64,000 nucleotides of DNA from Xanthocytophaga flava (GCA_030068525.1 JASJOS010000002.1:558001-622000); one strand, 5' to 3'; shown: positions 8,900-17,995, numbered from the stretch's first letter. Translations and numbers: made by a program. Notes: a model not told the origin generated them from the sequence alone.

Positions 8900-9348
8900 C
8901 CAGATCATAACAGACAAACTGGTTATAAAGTTTGTTGTATTTACTTATTGGCAGGTTCACTATTTTTCCGTTTTTCCTACTTTCACAAAGTCTCTGCTTT
9001 CCTGCATCTCTCATTTTCCTGCCTGCCTTTCCTTCTCTTTCTAAAAATGGCTCATGTTTGAGAGGATGAGTGAAAAATAGTTTGTATCAGCAAGGATACT
9101 TTTTACTGTTGGCAAAACTCGCCATACTGTTTACCTATGAACAATTTGTTGTTTGTAAGTGAACGTTTCAATCCTCTAGAATATAGAAACGCACAGATAT
9201 AGGACGTTGAGAAGTTTATATGGCGTGGAGCTGACAATACCATCACTTGGCGGGCACATACAAAAATATGACTGCCTATAAGCCAGGATTTTAGGTCCAG
9301 GTTATTAGCATAGTTGATATGGTGGTGTGCTTATGTAGTCATTGGGTG
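8900..9348. other. Intergenic region, no recognisable gene
   Basis: About 450 bp without a supported frame. A 10-bp inverted match (ACTATTTTTC near 8958 and its complement near 9075) is the only structure noticed. The region may be remnant DNA. Confidence 0.4.
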
Positions 9349-9507
9349 CTACAGTCTGATTATGAATGAATAGTAGGATTTGAAGATCCTCAATCCTTCC
9401 ATGAACATTTCAAAAACCAAACCCGCATGTGCTCTCTTGAATTTTGCCAGTCCTTTATTTAGCAATTTGTTGACAGAGTTGTTAGATCCATAGTCCATAG
9501 GGGTCAT
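9349..9507 (-). CDS. Candidate 52-residue small ORF or gene remnant
   Basis: A minus-strand frame runs from the ATG at 9507 (MTPMDYGSNNS) to TAG at 9349. It is rich in Lys, Leu and Phe and reads like a coherent, partly helical protein. An in-frame TAA lies just upstream of the ATG, so it is not the tail of a longer intact frame. It resembles no family I know. It could be a small basic protein or the decayed end of a larger gene; this is a low-confidence call in an otherwise empty 800-bp spacer. Confidence 0.3.
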   Translation of the reverse strand: MTPMDYGSNNSVNKLLNKGLAKFKRAHAGLVFEMFMEGLRIFKSYYSFIIRL

Positions 9508-9709
9508 ACGGGCAGTGAAAAAAACTTAAATTGTTCCCAATGAGACAAAAGTAGCTACATTTACTTTCTAGTTTACAATTGCCGCCTTCAGATAAGTAGT
9601 CATTGTGGGGTAAGCAATTAGTATTGACCATGTTAAAAATAGGAATATCCGTTTATCCCAGCCTGGAATGTACAAAGTCCAGCGTTGGTAGTGAACTAAT
9701 CACATATAT

Positions 9710-10528
9710 ATGCAAACTCTTCAATCCAATTCTACTCCGGAGAAATCACCTTCGGTTAAGGCTGTTTTTTTTGACATTGATGGCACTCTTGTCAGTTTCA
9801 CTACCCATACAGTACCCGATTCAACACAAAAGGCGATTAAGGCACTTCAGGAAAAAGGAATCAAGGTAATCATCGCCACAGGACGTTCTATTACAGCTAT
9901 CGATCATATCCGGTACCTGAATTTTGATGGATTCATCACATTTAATGGGGGATGCTGTGTTGGGCCAGACGGAAGTGTATTATTTCGTAAAGCCATTGAC
10001 CCAAATGATATACAAACATTGCTTGACTACACAGAGCACAATCCTCTGAGCTTTTCATTGATGTATGAGAACAGTGTATCGATCAACGATGTCACACCTG
10101 AAGTTGCCGGTATGTATGCACACCTGAACCTTCCCGTTCCTCCTTTGGTGCATAGAGAGCATACGGATATCACAGGCGTTCTACAAGCCAACATCTTTCT
10201 AAGTCCTGAAGATGAAGTGGCGTTTATGCCAAAGGTGATGCCTAACTGTGTAGCCTCCCGATGGACTCCACTGTTTGCAGATGTGAATCCCATAGGGCAA
10301 AGCAAACAGGTAGGTATCGATGTTTTCTGCCAGTATTTCGGAATTGATGTCTCTGAGACCATGTCGTTTGGAGATGGAGGGAATGATATTACCATGTTGA
10401 AATACACCGGAATAGGCGTCGCAATGGGTAATGCCAACGAGAATGTAAAAGAAATTGCAGATTACATCACAGAGGATGTGGACAATGACGGTATATTCAA
10501 GGCATTGGTACATTTTAAGGTAATTTAG
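9710..10528 (+). CDS. Cof-type HAD superfamily phosphatase
   Basis: A 272-residue HAD hydrolase of the Cof/YidA type, which dephosphorylates sugar phosphates or cofactors. Motif I, FFDIDGT, gives nucleophile Asp22 and acid/base Asp24. Motif II is IIATGRS. Motif IV, FGDGGNDITM, supplies the magnesium ligands, followed by GVAMGNANENVKEIADYITEDVDNDGI, diagnostic of Cof proteins. The C2-type cap lies between about residues 85 and 190. It stands alone with its own spacers on both sides. The exact substrate is not predictable. Confidence 0.9.
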   Translation: MQTLQSNSTPEKSPSVKAVFFDIDGTLVSFTTHTVPDSTQKAIKALQEKGIKVIIATGRSITAIDHIRYLNFDGFITFNGGCCVGPDGSVLFRKAIDPNDIQTLLDYTEHNPLSFSLMYENSVSINDVTPEVAGMYAHLNLPVPPLVHREHTDITGVLQANIFLSPEDEVAFMPKVMPNCVASRWTPLFADVNPIGQSKQVGIDVFCQYFGIDVSETMSFGDGGNDITMLKYTGIGVAMGNANENVKEIADYITEDVDNDGIFKALVHFKVI

Positions 10529-10568
10529 ATAAATCCATACCTTCTTAATGGATGAAACCTCCTTTACC

Positions 10569-10599
10569 TTTTAGAAAGAAAATCTCCTTCTTTCTAAAA
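10569..10599. terminator. 12-bp hairpin after the Cof gene
   Basis: TTTTAGAAAGAA (10569-10580) pairs perfectly with TTCTTTCTAAAA (10588-10599) around a 7-nt loop, 41 bp after the stop codon. The run of T/A flanking both arms would work in either direction. Confidence 0.55.
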
Positions 10600-10640
10600 A
10601 TAATCTTCTCTCCGTCCTTCTGGAAAGAACTCTCCCTTTT

Positions 10641-10753
10641 GTCCTTCTGAAAGAATCTTGTGACAAATAGAGTTGCGTTCGGTTTCTGTGAGAAAAAAAT
10701 CCTCTCCAAACCCAACTATCACTAACCTTGTCTCAAATTCCTTCCAGATGGAT
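10641..10753 (-). repeat. MITE-like intergenic element, copy C (inverted)
   Basis: This copy is inverted relative to A and B. Its well-preserved end is GTCCTTCTGAAAGAATC (10641-10657), followed by TTGTGACAAATAGAG, the complement of the shared CTCTATTTGTCA core. The other end, near 10740-10753, is degenerate (minus-strand reading begins about ATCCATCTGGAAGGAAT). An additional GTCCTTCTGGAAAG at 10614 suggests a nested or partial second end. Confidence 0.55.
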
Positions 10754-10877
10754 AGAGTATTTTTTGTAAGAAGATATTGTTTAGTGAAATGCAGTTGGTA
10801 ATCATCTTGTTGTTTGTCAGGATGTTATATATAGGTATTTGCCTTGAATCAGAGCACAGAAAAAAATATTTCCATTT

Positions 10878-10893
10878 TGAAACACTTGTTTCA
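10878..10893. promoter_or_regulatory. Palindromic operator for TetR regulator, site 1
   Basis: TGAAACA-CT-TGTTTCA is a 7+7 perfect palindrome located 40 bp before the tetR-like start. The same 16-bp pattern TGAAACA-N4-TTTCA recurs twice before the adjacent SDR (11530-11545 and 11586-11601), so it is a strong candidate for autoregulation. Confidence 0.7.
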
Positions 10894-10933
10894 GAAAAAG
10901 ATATACATTTGTGAAGTAATATAGAGTAAACAA

Positions 10934-11512
10934 ATGGCACGGAATGTTGAATTTGATGAAGAGGTAGCAATCCAAAAGGCTATGGAAGTCTTTTCGGAGA
11001 AGGGCTATAATGGCACTTCGCTTCGTGACCTGACCGATGCCATGAAAATAAACAGCAGCAGCCTCTATAATACCATTGGTGATAAACAGGAATTGTTTGT
11101 CCGATGTGTGAAGCACTATACAGAGATCCGGAAAAGAGATCTTCAAAAGCGGGCTACAAGTGCAGAATCACCCTTTACCATATTGGTAAACTACATTCAT
11201 GATGCTGTGGCGGAGATTGTCAGTGGTGCTGAGAGCTGTATGACTGTCAAGGCAGCTTTTGAAGTGGCAACCAATGATCAGCGAATAAAGGATATCCTAA
11301 AGGAAGATAGCGAATACTCCTATCAGTTTATATGCTCTCATATCGCAAAAGCAATGGAAAAGGGTGAAATCTCCAGCGAAGAAGATCCTCAGCTTTTGGC
11401 AGATTACTTTATCAGTACCTGGACTGGATGGAATGAGTCGTATATTCTGTACAAAGATCCTGTCAAAATCCAGCGAATGGCCAACTATTTCATTAAACAA
11501 CTTTCCAAATAA
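10934..11512 (+). CDS. TetR/AcrR family transcriptional regulator
   Basis: A 192-residue TetR-type repressor. The N-terminal ~60 residues hold the HTH: EEVAIQKAMEVFSEKGYNGTSLRDL, then the recognition segment SSLYNTIGDKQELF. The C-terminal helical domain would bind a ligand that is not identifiable. It is followed on the same strand by an SDR 113 bp away. Three copies of a TGAAACA-type palindrome, one before this gene and two before the SDR, suggest it represses both. Confidence 0.9.
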   Translation: MARNVEFDEEVAIQKAMEVFSEKGYNGTSLRDLTDAMKINSSSLYNTIGDKQELFVRCVKHYTEIRKRDLQKRATSAESPFTILVNYIHDAVAEIVSGAESCMTVKAAFEVATNDQRIKDILKEDSEYSYQFICSHIAKAMEKGEISSEEDPQLLADYFISTWTGWNESYILYKDPVKIQRMANYFIKQLSK

Positions 11513-11529
11513 ATTTTTTTACCCATTTC

Positions 11530-11601
11530 TGAAACAAGCATTTCAGAATTAAGAACTAATCTATCAACTCTAGTACGCCTTATTTTGAAACATTCATTTC
11601 A
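11530..11601. promoter_or_regulatory. Two TetR-type operator sites before SDR
   Basis: TGAAACAAGCATTTCA (11530-11545) and TGAAACATTCATTTCA (11586-11601) match the palindrome upstream of the TetR gene in both half-sites. Their start points are 56 bp apart and the second lies 24 bp before the SDR start codon, where bound repressor would block transcription. Confidence 0.68.
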
Positions 11602-11625
11602 CAATTAATTACAACATCAATTACC

Positions 11626-12423
11626 ATGAAAAACCAACAAAATCACAGTACAGAACTTAACGGAAAAACAGCGCTTGTCACCGGAGGAACCAAAGGAATC
11701 GGAAAAGCTATCGCAGATCGTCTGGCAGAGGCAGGTGCTCAGGTTATCGTAACAGCCCGAAATCATCCTGGCGATGCCGACTTGGATTATTATTTTATTG
11801 CAGCCGATTTAACTCAGCCGGAAGATGTCACAAAAATGGCAGAGGAGATAAATGAAAAGTTTGGAACAGTAGATATTCTCATTGATAACATAGGTGGCTT
11901 AACCACTCCTGGAGGAGGGTATAGTACCTTAACCGATGAGCACTGGGAAAATGAACTGCAACTGAATCTACTGGCTGCTATCCGACTAGACAGAACCTTA
12001 TTGCCTAAAATGGTTGATCAGCAAAGTGGTGTGATTATTCATATCTCCTCTGTAGCAGGCAAACAACCTCTGTGGAATCTCAATATGGCGTATGCAGTTT
12101 CCAAAGCCGCACTGAATAGTTATAGCAAAACATTAGCGACCGAACTTGCCTCCAAAGGTGTGCGTGTCCTAACTGTATCTCCGGGGGCTACTAAAACACC
12201 ACCTATGGTAAAAGTGATAGAAGATTTTGCTACTACTTCGGGCCTATCATTTGAAGAGGGACAAGCTCAATTGATGAGTCAGGTAGGGGGTATCCCGATG
12301 GGACGGATGGCTGAACCGGAAGAGGTGGCATCGCTGGTTCATTTTCTGGTATCACCAGCTGCTGCGTATCTCACCGGAACAAACTATGCCATCGATGGCG
12401 GATCGCTGCCTGTTGTAGTATAA
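11626..12423 (+). CDS. SDR family oxidoreductase (FabG-like), TetR-controlled
   Basis: A 265-residue classical SDR. It has TGGTKGIG for cofactor binding, active-site Ser in HISSVAG, and YAVSK as the catalytic Tyr/Lys pair. The C-terminal LVSPAAAYLTGTNYAIDGGSLPV is the standard FabG-like ending. It converts an alcohol/carbonyl pair with NAD(P)(H); the substrate is unknown. The usual NNAG motif reads DNIGG, a modest substitution. Upstream lie a TetR gene and two matching operator sites, so its expression is probably induced by the TetR ligand. A 12-bp terminator hairpin follows. Confidence 0.88.
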   Translation: MKNQQNHSTELNGKTALVTGGTKGIGKAIADRLAEAGAQVIVTARNHPGDADLDYYFIAADLTQPEDVTKMAEEINEKFGTVDILIDNIGGLTTPGGGYSTLTDEHWENELQLNLLAAIRLDRTLLPKMVDQQSGVIIHISSVAGKQPLWNLNMAYAVSKAALNSYSKTLATELASKGVRVLTVSPGATKTPPMVKVIEDFATTSGLSFEEGQAQLMSQVGGIPMGRMAEPEEVASLVHFLVSPAAAYLTGTNYAIDGGSLPVVV

Positions 12424-12483
12424 GTAGATTCGTTACATGACCGCATTGAGCGAATAGTCAAACCTATTTCTATAATTCATTCC

Positions 12484-12519
12484 ACGCCTTTCGTTTTGCC
12501 TACAACGAAAGGCGTTTTG
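12484..12519 (+). terminator. Strong terminator after the TetR-controlled SDR
   Basis: ACGCCTTTCGTT (12484-12495) pairs perfectly with AACGAAAGGCGT (12504-12515) around an 8-nt loop and is followed by TTTT. It separates the TetR/SDR unit from the next SDR/AraC unit. Confidence 0.8.
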
Positions 12520-12574
12520 ACTAAATATGACTTAGTGAAACTGCTGACCTTTGTATTGTTAAAACGACAAAACA

Positions 12575-13348
12575 ATGGAACTAAAAAACAGCACAATCCT
12601 GATTACAGGCGGCACAAGCGGTATCGGTTTGGAATTCGTAAAACAACTGACACAGCAAAGAGCAAACATCGTTATCACAGGACGTAACCTGGATAAACTG
12701 AACGAAACCAAAAAACAATTTCCACAAGTTGCCATCTTTCAAAGCGATGTCAGTAATCCCAAAGACATTGAAGCGCTTTATCAACAGGTTACCCGGCAGT
12801 TTCCCAATCTGAACATTATTATCAATAATGCGGGTATTATGCGTAATCTGAGCTTACACGATACCAGTATGAGTCTGGAGAACATTACAGCAGAACTGGA
12901 TATAGATCTGTCAGGCGTGATTCAGATGAATCATCAGTTTCTGCCTCACCTGAAAACTCAACAATCGGCTGCTATCGTAAATATTTCATCGGGGCTGGCT
13001 TTTATTCCGTTTCCGGTATCACCCATTTATAGTGCAGCAAAAGCAGGTTTACATGCTTACACCCGTGTACTGCGATTGCAGCTTAGGAATACTCCTGTAA
13101 AGGTATTTGAAATCGCTCCTCCAGCTACTGATACGTCACTGGGAGATGCATTTACAGGATTAGTAGATCCCAGTATGAATATGAAAGTGGATAAGATGGT
13201 AAGCCAGTCTATTCAGGGGCTTTTGAAAGACAATCTGGAAATTAAGCCTGGTATGTCAAAGATGATGAAGACATTAGGTCGCTTTGCTCCGGACTTTGCA
13301 CTTAATTTCATGCATTCATCTATCGAAAAGGCAAGACGAAATAAGTAA
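12575..13348 (+). CDS. SDR family oxidoreductase, DltE-like
   Basis: A 257-residue SDR with the cofactor motif TGGTSGIG, NNAGIM, NISSG and the YSAAK catalytic pair. The layout (VSNPKDIEALYQQV, PVSPIYSAAKAGLHAYTRVLRLQL, EIAPPATDT) matches the DltE-like group common in Bacteroidota. The substrate is unknown. An AraC gene starts 9 bp after its stop, so the two form an operon. The same order, reductase first and AraC second, is seen at 24-26 kb and 27.6-29.4 kb with paralogous AraC genes but NmrA-type reductases. Confidence 0.87.
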   Translation: MELKNSTILITGGTSGIGLEFVKQLTQQRANIVITGRNLDKLNETKKQFPQVAIFQSDVSNPKDIEALYQQVTRQFPNLNIIINNAGIMRNLSLHDTSMSLENITAELDIDLSGVIQMNHQFLPHLKTQQSAAIVNISSGLAFIPFPVSPIYSAAKAGLHAYTRVLRLQLRNTPVKVFEIAPPATDTSLGDAFTGLVDPSMNMKVDKMVSQSIQGLLKDNLEIKPGMSKMMKTLGRFAPDFALNFMHSSIEKARRNK

Positions 13349-13357
13349 CTTTGGGAT

Positions 13358-14281
13358 ATGGAAAATACAAAACCTATTCGGATAAAAACGATAAGTGAAT
13401 TTCATAAACTGAGAGCTTTGCCTAAGCCTGCACACCCGCTTATCAGCATCGTGGATTATTCAGACATTCGTTTTTTTCCGGAAGAAGGGAAGGAGGTTGT
13501 TGCCATATTTGACTTTTACTCCATTTCTATTAAGTCAGGGGTAACTGGAAAACTGAAATATGGTCAGCAACAATACGATTTTGATGAAGGCATTATGTTC
13601 TTTATCGGGCCTAATCAGGTATTTGGCGTAGAGATAGATCAGGAGGAATTACAAAAAGCGACAGGTTGGATTATGCTCATTCATCCGGATTTTCTCTGGA
13701 ATACATCTTTGGGGAAAAATATGAAGAAGTACGAATTCTTTCACTATGCCGTAAACGAAGCACTCTTTCTTTCTGAAAAAGAAGAAATGATCATTAACGG
13801 CATTGTGCAGAATATTCAGAATGAGTACCACTCAAACATTGATAAGTTCAGTCAGGATATTATTATCTCACAACTTGAAACGTTGCTCAACTACAGCGAA
13901 CGCTTTTACAGTCGTCAGTTTCTTACCCGAAAAATAAGCAGCCATCAAATCCTTGACCGACTGGAGAAGGTATTAACTGACTATTTCAACAGTGAAGAGT
14001 TACTCACAAAAGGAGTGCCTACAGTGCAGTATATTTCAGATCAACTGAATGTTTCACCCACCTATCTCCGTAGTTTACTCAAAGTGCTGACAGGCCAAAA
14101 TACCCAGCAACATATACACAACAAGCTGATTGAAAAAGCCAAAGAAAAACTATCTACAACCGAATTGACGGTAAGTGAAATAGCCTATGAGCTGGGCTTT
14201 GAGCATATGCAATCGTTTAGTAAGTTATTCAAAACAAAGACTAACCTTTCTCCACTGGAGTTCCGGCAATCATTCAGTTAA
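13358..14281 (+). CDS. AraC family regulator, paralog 1 of 3
   Basis: A 307-residue AraC/XylS protein. The N-terminal domain carries the signature shared with the regulators at 24.1 and 28.5 kb: IRIKTISEFHKL, HPLISIV, KYGQQQYDFDEG, IHPDFLWNTSL and FSQDIIISQLE. The C-terminal HTH pair ends in AYELGFEHMQSFSKLFKxKTxLSPLEFR. It is co-transcribed with a DltE-like SDR, which it probably regulates. The sensing domain likely binds a small molecule related to the reductase substrate; that is inference. Confidence 0.88.
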   Translation: MENTKPIRIKTISEFHKLRALPKPAHPLISIVDYSDIRFFPEEGKEVVAIFDFYSISIKSGVTGKLKYGQQQYDFDEGIMFFIGPNQVFGVEIDQEELQKATGWIMLIHPDFLWNTSLGKNMKKYEFFHYAVNEALFLSEKEEMIINGIVQNIQNEYHSNIDKFSQDIIISQLETLLNYSERFYSRQFLTRKISSHQILDRLEKVLTDYFNSEELLTKGVPTVQYISDQLNVSPTYLRSLLKVLTGQNTQQHIHNKLIEKAKEKLSTTELTVSEIAYELGFEHMQSFSKLFKTKTNLSPLEFRQSFS

Positions 14282-14527
14282 CTATTTTTTGTTTATAAAA
14301 TCTTTTGGAGAGTATGAAGTATGTAAGATTAGGATATTCCATCTTACCTTAGTCACATTGTTACTTAAACGAGAGGCTATTTGCCTAGGCTACCGCTGTA
14401 AACAGGCCTTCACCCAGCAGGTATGGATTGAGAAATGAGTATAATTCTATATTAGGCGGAATTTGTTATGTTTGTTCAGATGTTTGCAGTCATGAAAAAA
14501 AGAGAAAAAAGAGAGTGGGAATATGAT

Positions 14528-15058
14528 ATGGAAAACCTTGTACATTCTTTTCTGAATCGTACTATCTATGAAAAGCTAACTAAGCATATCATAGCATCTA
14601 TTCCAGATGAAGCATTAGTGCAAGCTATAATTGACAACATTCAAACGAAAATAAGCCCTGATTTTAGCGATGAGTATGATGTTGTTACCAAACTAAGTGC
14701 AGGCAGACAAGCTGTATATGCTATTTTCTACTTAGAATGTGAAGTCTGTAATGGTGGATTCAGTCAATTTTTCTACAATTCTATAAGTGTATTTGCTGAA
14801 GATGCTCTTTATGGGTTAGAGCGTATTGGAGCCGTAAAGCTTTCAGCACTAATGAAACAAGCAATCAGCCTCTATAAAGAGAATAAAAAGGAAATAACAG
14901 AGATAGAGGATGAAACTATTGAAGGATACCACAAATTCTATAGTGATAATCCTTTGAATAAGTTAGATGATATATTCTATTTATTAATAAAAGAAGAGAA
15001 TTTGTCAGCTTTAATAATCAACTATATTCGTAACAATCTGAATGAGTTTGTAGATTAA
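14528..15058 (+). CDS. DMP19-like (DUF4375) protein
   Basis: A 176-residue protein related to the DMP19/DUF4375 family, recognised by ECEVCNGGFSQFFYNSISVFAEDAL and the following helix. DMP19 of Neisseria is a DNA-mimic protein, but the bacterial family is broad and that role cannot be transferred. The start at 14528 (MENLVHS) is preceded by a purine-rich stretch; in-frame ATGs at 14492 and 14468 are alternatives. It is acidic overall, as in the family. It has no obvious operon partner. Confidence 0.72.
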   Translation: MENLVHSFLNRTIYEKLTKHIIASIPDEALVQAIIDNIQTKISPDFSDEYDVVTKLSAGRQAVYAIFYLECEVCNGGFSQFFYNSISVFAEDALYGLERIGAVKLSALMKQAISLYKENKKEITEIEDETIEGYHKFYSDNPLNKLDDIFYLLIKEENLSALIINYIRNNLNEFVD

Positions 15059-15130
15059 AAGAAGGAGATTCTTTCCTCGTTTGGATCTGTCATACAACTT
15101 TCTTATTGATAAATATGATATGGTAAAAAT

Positions 15131-15454
15131 TTACCTACAGGAAAGCTCTCTATATTTTTTGCGTTGCCAGCTCTCCAGATAGAAATGCATCAGATATCGC
15201 AGTGACTGAGCCCGTTCAGGCTCTGTTTCCTCCAACTCCTTTATCTGAGAAGACAAGTGATCTATAAATAGCTGCCAATCTGCTTCCGATATAGTAGATA
15301 ATTCATTATCCAGATCCTGCTCACAACGGGCACTGGCTAGCTGTTCAGAGATTTGCGTGACAATAGGCGTAATGGACATATATTGAGCTGGTAAAAGCAG
15401 TAGAACCTTTTCATAAGCTCTATGGTAAACATATTTTTTGAGTAAAAGAGTCAA
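15131..15454 (-). CDS. Conserved-looking hypothetical helical protein
   Basis: A 107-residue, predominantly helical protein with a hydrophobic N-terminal stretch (VLLLLPAQY) that is too short for a clear membrane segment. The middle and C-terminal parts are acidic and amphipathic (QIKELEETEPERAQSLRYLMHFYLESWQRKKY). No family is recognised. It precedes no obvious partner; a hydrolase gene lies 61 bp upstream on the same strand, so the two could share a transcript. Confidence 0.55.
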   Translation of the reverse strand: MTLLLKKYVYHRAYEKVLLLLPAQYMSITPIVTQISEQLASARCEQDLDNELSTISEADWQLFIDHLSSQIKELEETEPERAQSLRYLMHFYLESWQRKKYRELSCR

Positions 15455-15515
15455 TACCTATTAAGTATGTATACGGAGGAGCATTATACGTTGTTAAATA
15501 AAAGGTTATGCTTTT

Positions 15516-16061
15516 TTATAGGGATAGAATATCCTTCGCTACAATCGATAAATCATTGTTCAGCTGATGTCCTCCTTTAGGTAGTTTACGGACAATCGCC
15601 TGTAGTAGATTTTTTGTATAAAACTCCAGATTGGCAAATGGTACTACTTCATCATCCTGACTATGGTAGAGAAAAACCGGAAGGTTTTCTGGTAGCTTAT
15701 CCGCAAAGTTCTGGTTTAGTTTAAGGCCTTGTTTCCATTCTTCGTCACCACTCCAAAACGGAGTAGAAATAAGAAAGAGGCCAGCTATCTTTTTATGAAT
15801 TTGACTTTCTGATAGGTATTTTAATAGCATTGATGCACCCAATGAGTGTCCCATCAGAATAATTGAGCCATTGAGTAAAGAGAGTTCTTTGTCAATTTGC
15901 TTTTTTCGACCAAAATCGGGTTCTGGTTCCTCGGGTAGGAAGAGATAATGCACCACATACGTTTCACCTAAGACTTCTCGCAAAGAAGTAACAAGTTTAG
16001 CATCGGCTGTATAATCTTCTTCACCTCCTCCGCCTTGTATAAAGAGCACATGCTTTTTCAT
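15516..16061 (-). CDS. RBBP9/YdeN-type serine hydrolase
   Basis: A 181-residue alpha/beta hydrolase of the small RBBP9/YdeN kind. The start at 16061 gives MKKHVLFIQGGGG, which puts the first strand and oxyanion loop at the N-terminus; upstream frame extension is unlikely. The nucleophile elbow is GHSLG, the acid is in HSQDDEVVPF, and the catalytic His is in KGGHQLN. The substrate is unknown; such enzymes are esterases or hydrolases of small acyl compounds. It shows no signal peptide and so acts in the cytoplasm. Confidence 0.82.
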   Translation of the reverse strand: MKKHVLFIQGGGGEEDYTADAKLVTSLREVLGETYVVHYLFLPEEPEPDFGRKKQIDKELSLLNGSIILMGHSLGASMLLKYLSESQIHKKIAGLFLISTPFWSGDEEWKQGLKLNQNFADKLPENLPVFLYHSQDDEVVPFANLEFYTKNLLQAIVRKLPKGGHQLNNDLSIVAKDILSL

Positions 16062-16227
16062 AGTAATAAGAGATAAGTTCTGTCTGTTTTCTGGTACGAA
16101 CAAAGTTAAAACAGATCGATCTCTCATTTGCAGGGTAGTTGCGACAATATAAGGGTGTTTTGCGACCATCCGCTTTTCCTTCATTCTCTTGTTACTAGCT
16201 ATCTTACCAGCCAGTTTACCTACTGGG

Positions 16228-17781
16228 TTAGCTTAGTCGCAGAGCTGCTTTTTCCTGAATAATTGCTTGTACAGAACGTTTTTCAATTTTGCTTTCCAGC
16301 CATGAGATCATATCAAAATACAAAAAGGCCCGTTTCTCATACTCACTGTTGAGCAACGGCAGTAACTGATTGCGTAATTCCACAAATCGCCGGGTGAGTT
16401 CCTCTTCATCCGGATCATCGTGAAGCTTCTTGAGAAAGCCAAGAATATATTTCTGGAACAAATGCAAATCTTCCTTCATCAACAAAAAGCGGTACGTAGA
16501 TCGGATGTAATACTTGATTACATCCCGGTTATCCAGTTCAAAATGAGCGATCAGCGTGATGATTCGTGCAAAACACTGGAGATCTTCCCGCATATCGGCA
16601 TTGGGAATATTGATAATACCTCCCATCCACCGAACAGCCTGCCTAAACTGACCAGCACCAAAGTAAAGGCAAGCGATTTTGTAGTAAAAGATCAATACCG
16701 AATGCTTATCCAGTACATCCATCAACTGCAGAATCTGTTTTTCATGCCCATTCATAATTACTTCAATACCTTTAGAGAAGTCACCCGTCATAAAGTACTG
16801 ATTGATCTCATGGACATAATAGTACTTAAGTAGTCGAATCCGGATGCTTTCGTTGATATGCACGGAAGGGATCAGATCAATGGAATGAAGTTTCTGATTG
16901 GTTTCAACAAATTCTGCATACTTGTATAATTTATTCTGGGCAATCAACAGACTGTTCAATGCCTGCAAATAGCTCTCTATATTGCCTTGAAGTAAGAGTG
17001 GCATACTCTCATACAATGCCACCAGTCTTTGGGCTGCTGTGTATCCGTTCTCAAATGCCTGAATGAAAAAATAATAACCCACATACAGACGATACAAATA
17101 TATTTTTTCGATAGATGATAGCTTTTCTTCTTCAATAGGAGGGATAGTAGTATGAAAATAATCCTTTACTTTCAGATACTCCTGCTCATTTCGAATATAG
17201 CCAATACGGGTATAGAGAGAATTAAGCCGGATAGCGAGATTGGAGAAAACGTTGATATTGTTAATCTGCCCAGTTATCTGGCTGGTTTCCCGGATAATTT
17301 CATCTACCTGACTGGTAGTGCCATGGCTGTTGGTAAACAAAAGAATCCTTTTTTCAAGCTTGATAATCTCAAGCTGTAATTCCAGGTTTCCATTGGCAAT
17401 AGCCAGTTTTTTAGCTTTTCGTAAACAGGATAAACCCTGCTGATACAAGCGTTTATTGAATAAAAGCTGAGCAAAATCAATCTGTTCACGAATCTGTACA
17501 TCACCCATTTTGGCCAGGTGAAACTGCCGGATACTTTGCAGAATTTTTTCGTAGAGATATGCTTTTAGATTCGAAAGTTGAGAAGGCTTTAAGGAAGGCT
17601 CTTCCTGCAAAAGCTTGTCCTCGTCAAACTCTGGCTGGGTATTAATTAAATCAAATAGTAATAAAACCTTGCGATCTTCCTGCTGCCCTCCACTAAGCAT
17701 AAACCGTTTAAAATATCGCTTTTCATTTTTGTCCAGTGATTTTATTAAATCGAATAAGGTTTTAGACTTGCCCTTTGACAT
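16228..17781 (-). CDS. Large helical-repeat protein, unknown function
   Basis: A 517-residue, almost wholly helical protein. The start at 17781 (MSKGKSKTLFDLIKSLDKNEKRYFKRF) is chosen because the basic N-terminal helix begins there. The rest looks like degenerate TPR-like alpha-solenoid repeats with recurring aromatic and Leu positions (YYFFIQAFENGYTAAQRLVALYES). There is no signal peptide or membrane segment. It is probably a scaffold or regulatory protein of the kind seen in many Cytophagales genomes; I do not recognise a named family. It is divergent from the acetolactate synthase gene. Confidence 0.65.
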   Translation of the reverse strand: MSKGKSKTLFDLIKSLDKNEKRYFKRFMLSGGQQEDRKVLLLFDLINTQPEFDEDKLLQEEPSLKPSQLSNLKAYLYEKILQSIRQFHLAKMGDVQIREQIDFAQLLFNKRLYQQGLSCLRKAKKLAIANGNLELQLEIIKLEKRILLFTNSHGTTSQVDEIIRETSQITGQINNINVFSNLAIRLNSLYTRIGYIRNEQEYLKVKDYFHTTIPPIEEEKLSSIEKIYLYRLYVGYYFFIQAFENGYTAAQRLVALYESMPLLLQGNIESYLQALNSLLIAQNKLYKYAEFVETNQKLHSIDLIPSVHINESIRIRLLKYYYVHEINQYFMTGDFSKGIEVIMNGHEKQILQLMDVLDKHSVLIFYYKIACLYFGAGQFRQAVRWMGGIINIPNADMREDLQCFARIITLIAHFELDNRDVIKYYIRSTYRFLLMKEDLHLFQKYILGFLKKLHDDPDEEELTRRFVELRNQLLPLLNSEYEKRAFLYFDMISWLESKIEKRSVQAIIQEKAALRLS

Positions 17782-17995
17782 CGTAATTCTATAAACTTTA
17801 AATGCTCGTTTTTCGGGTTGCAATCTATTTTTTATTTCAACTACTACAGCTTGGAAACTGTAATTATCTAAAAGCTTCTTTTTTACTTGGAAACCGGAGT
17901 TTATACAAGTGGTATTACAGGATATAGTGATAGAATAGATAGATTAGGTAGTATTGTCTGCTTCTTAAAAACCGGAATTATACAATTTATTGTCT

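Larger units (their letters stand above)
10529..10933. other. Intergenic region with hairpin, repeat copy C and TetR site
   Basis: No gene is seen. The spacer holds a terminator-like hairpin, MITE-like copy C, and a palindrome 41 bp before the TetR gene. Confidence 0.55.

Noticed and set aside
12496-12687. Frame overlapping the start of the DltE-like SDR
   Set aside because: It lies in another frame of a clear SDR gene and over a terminator.
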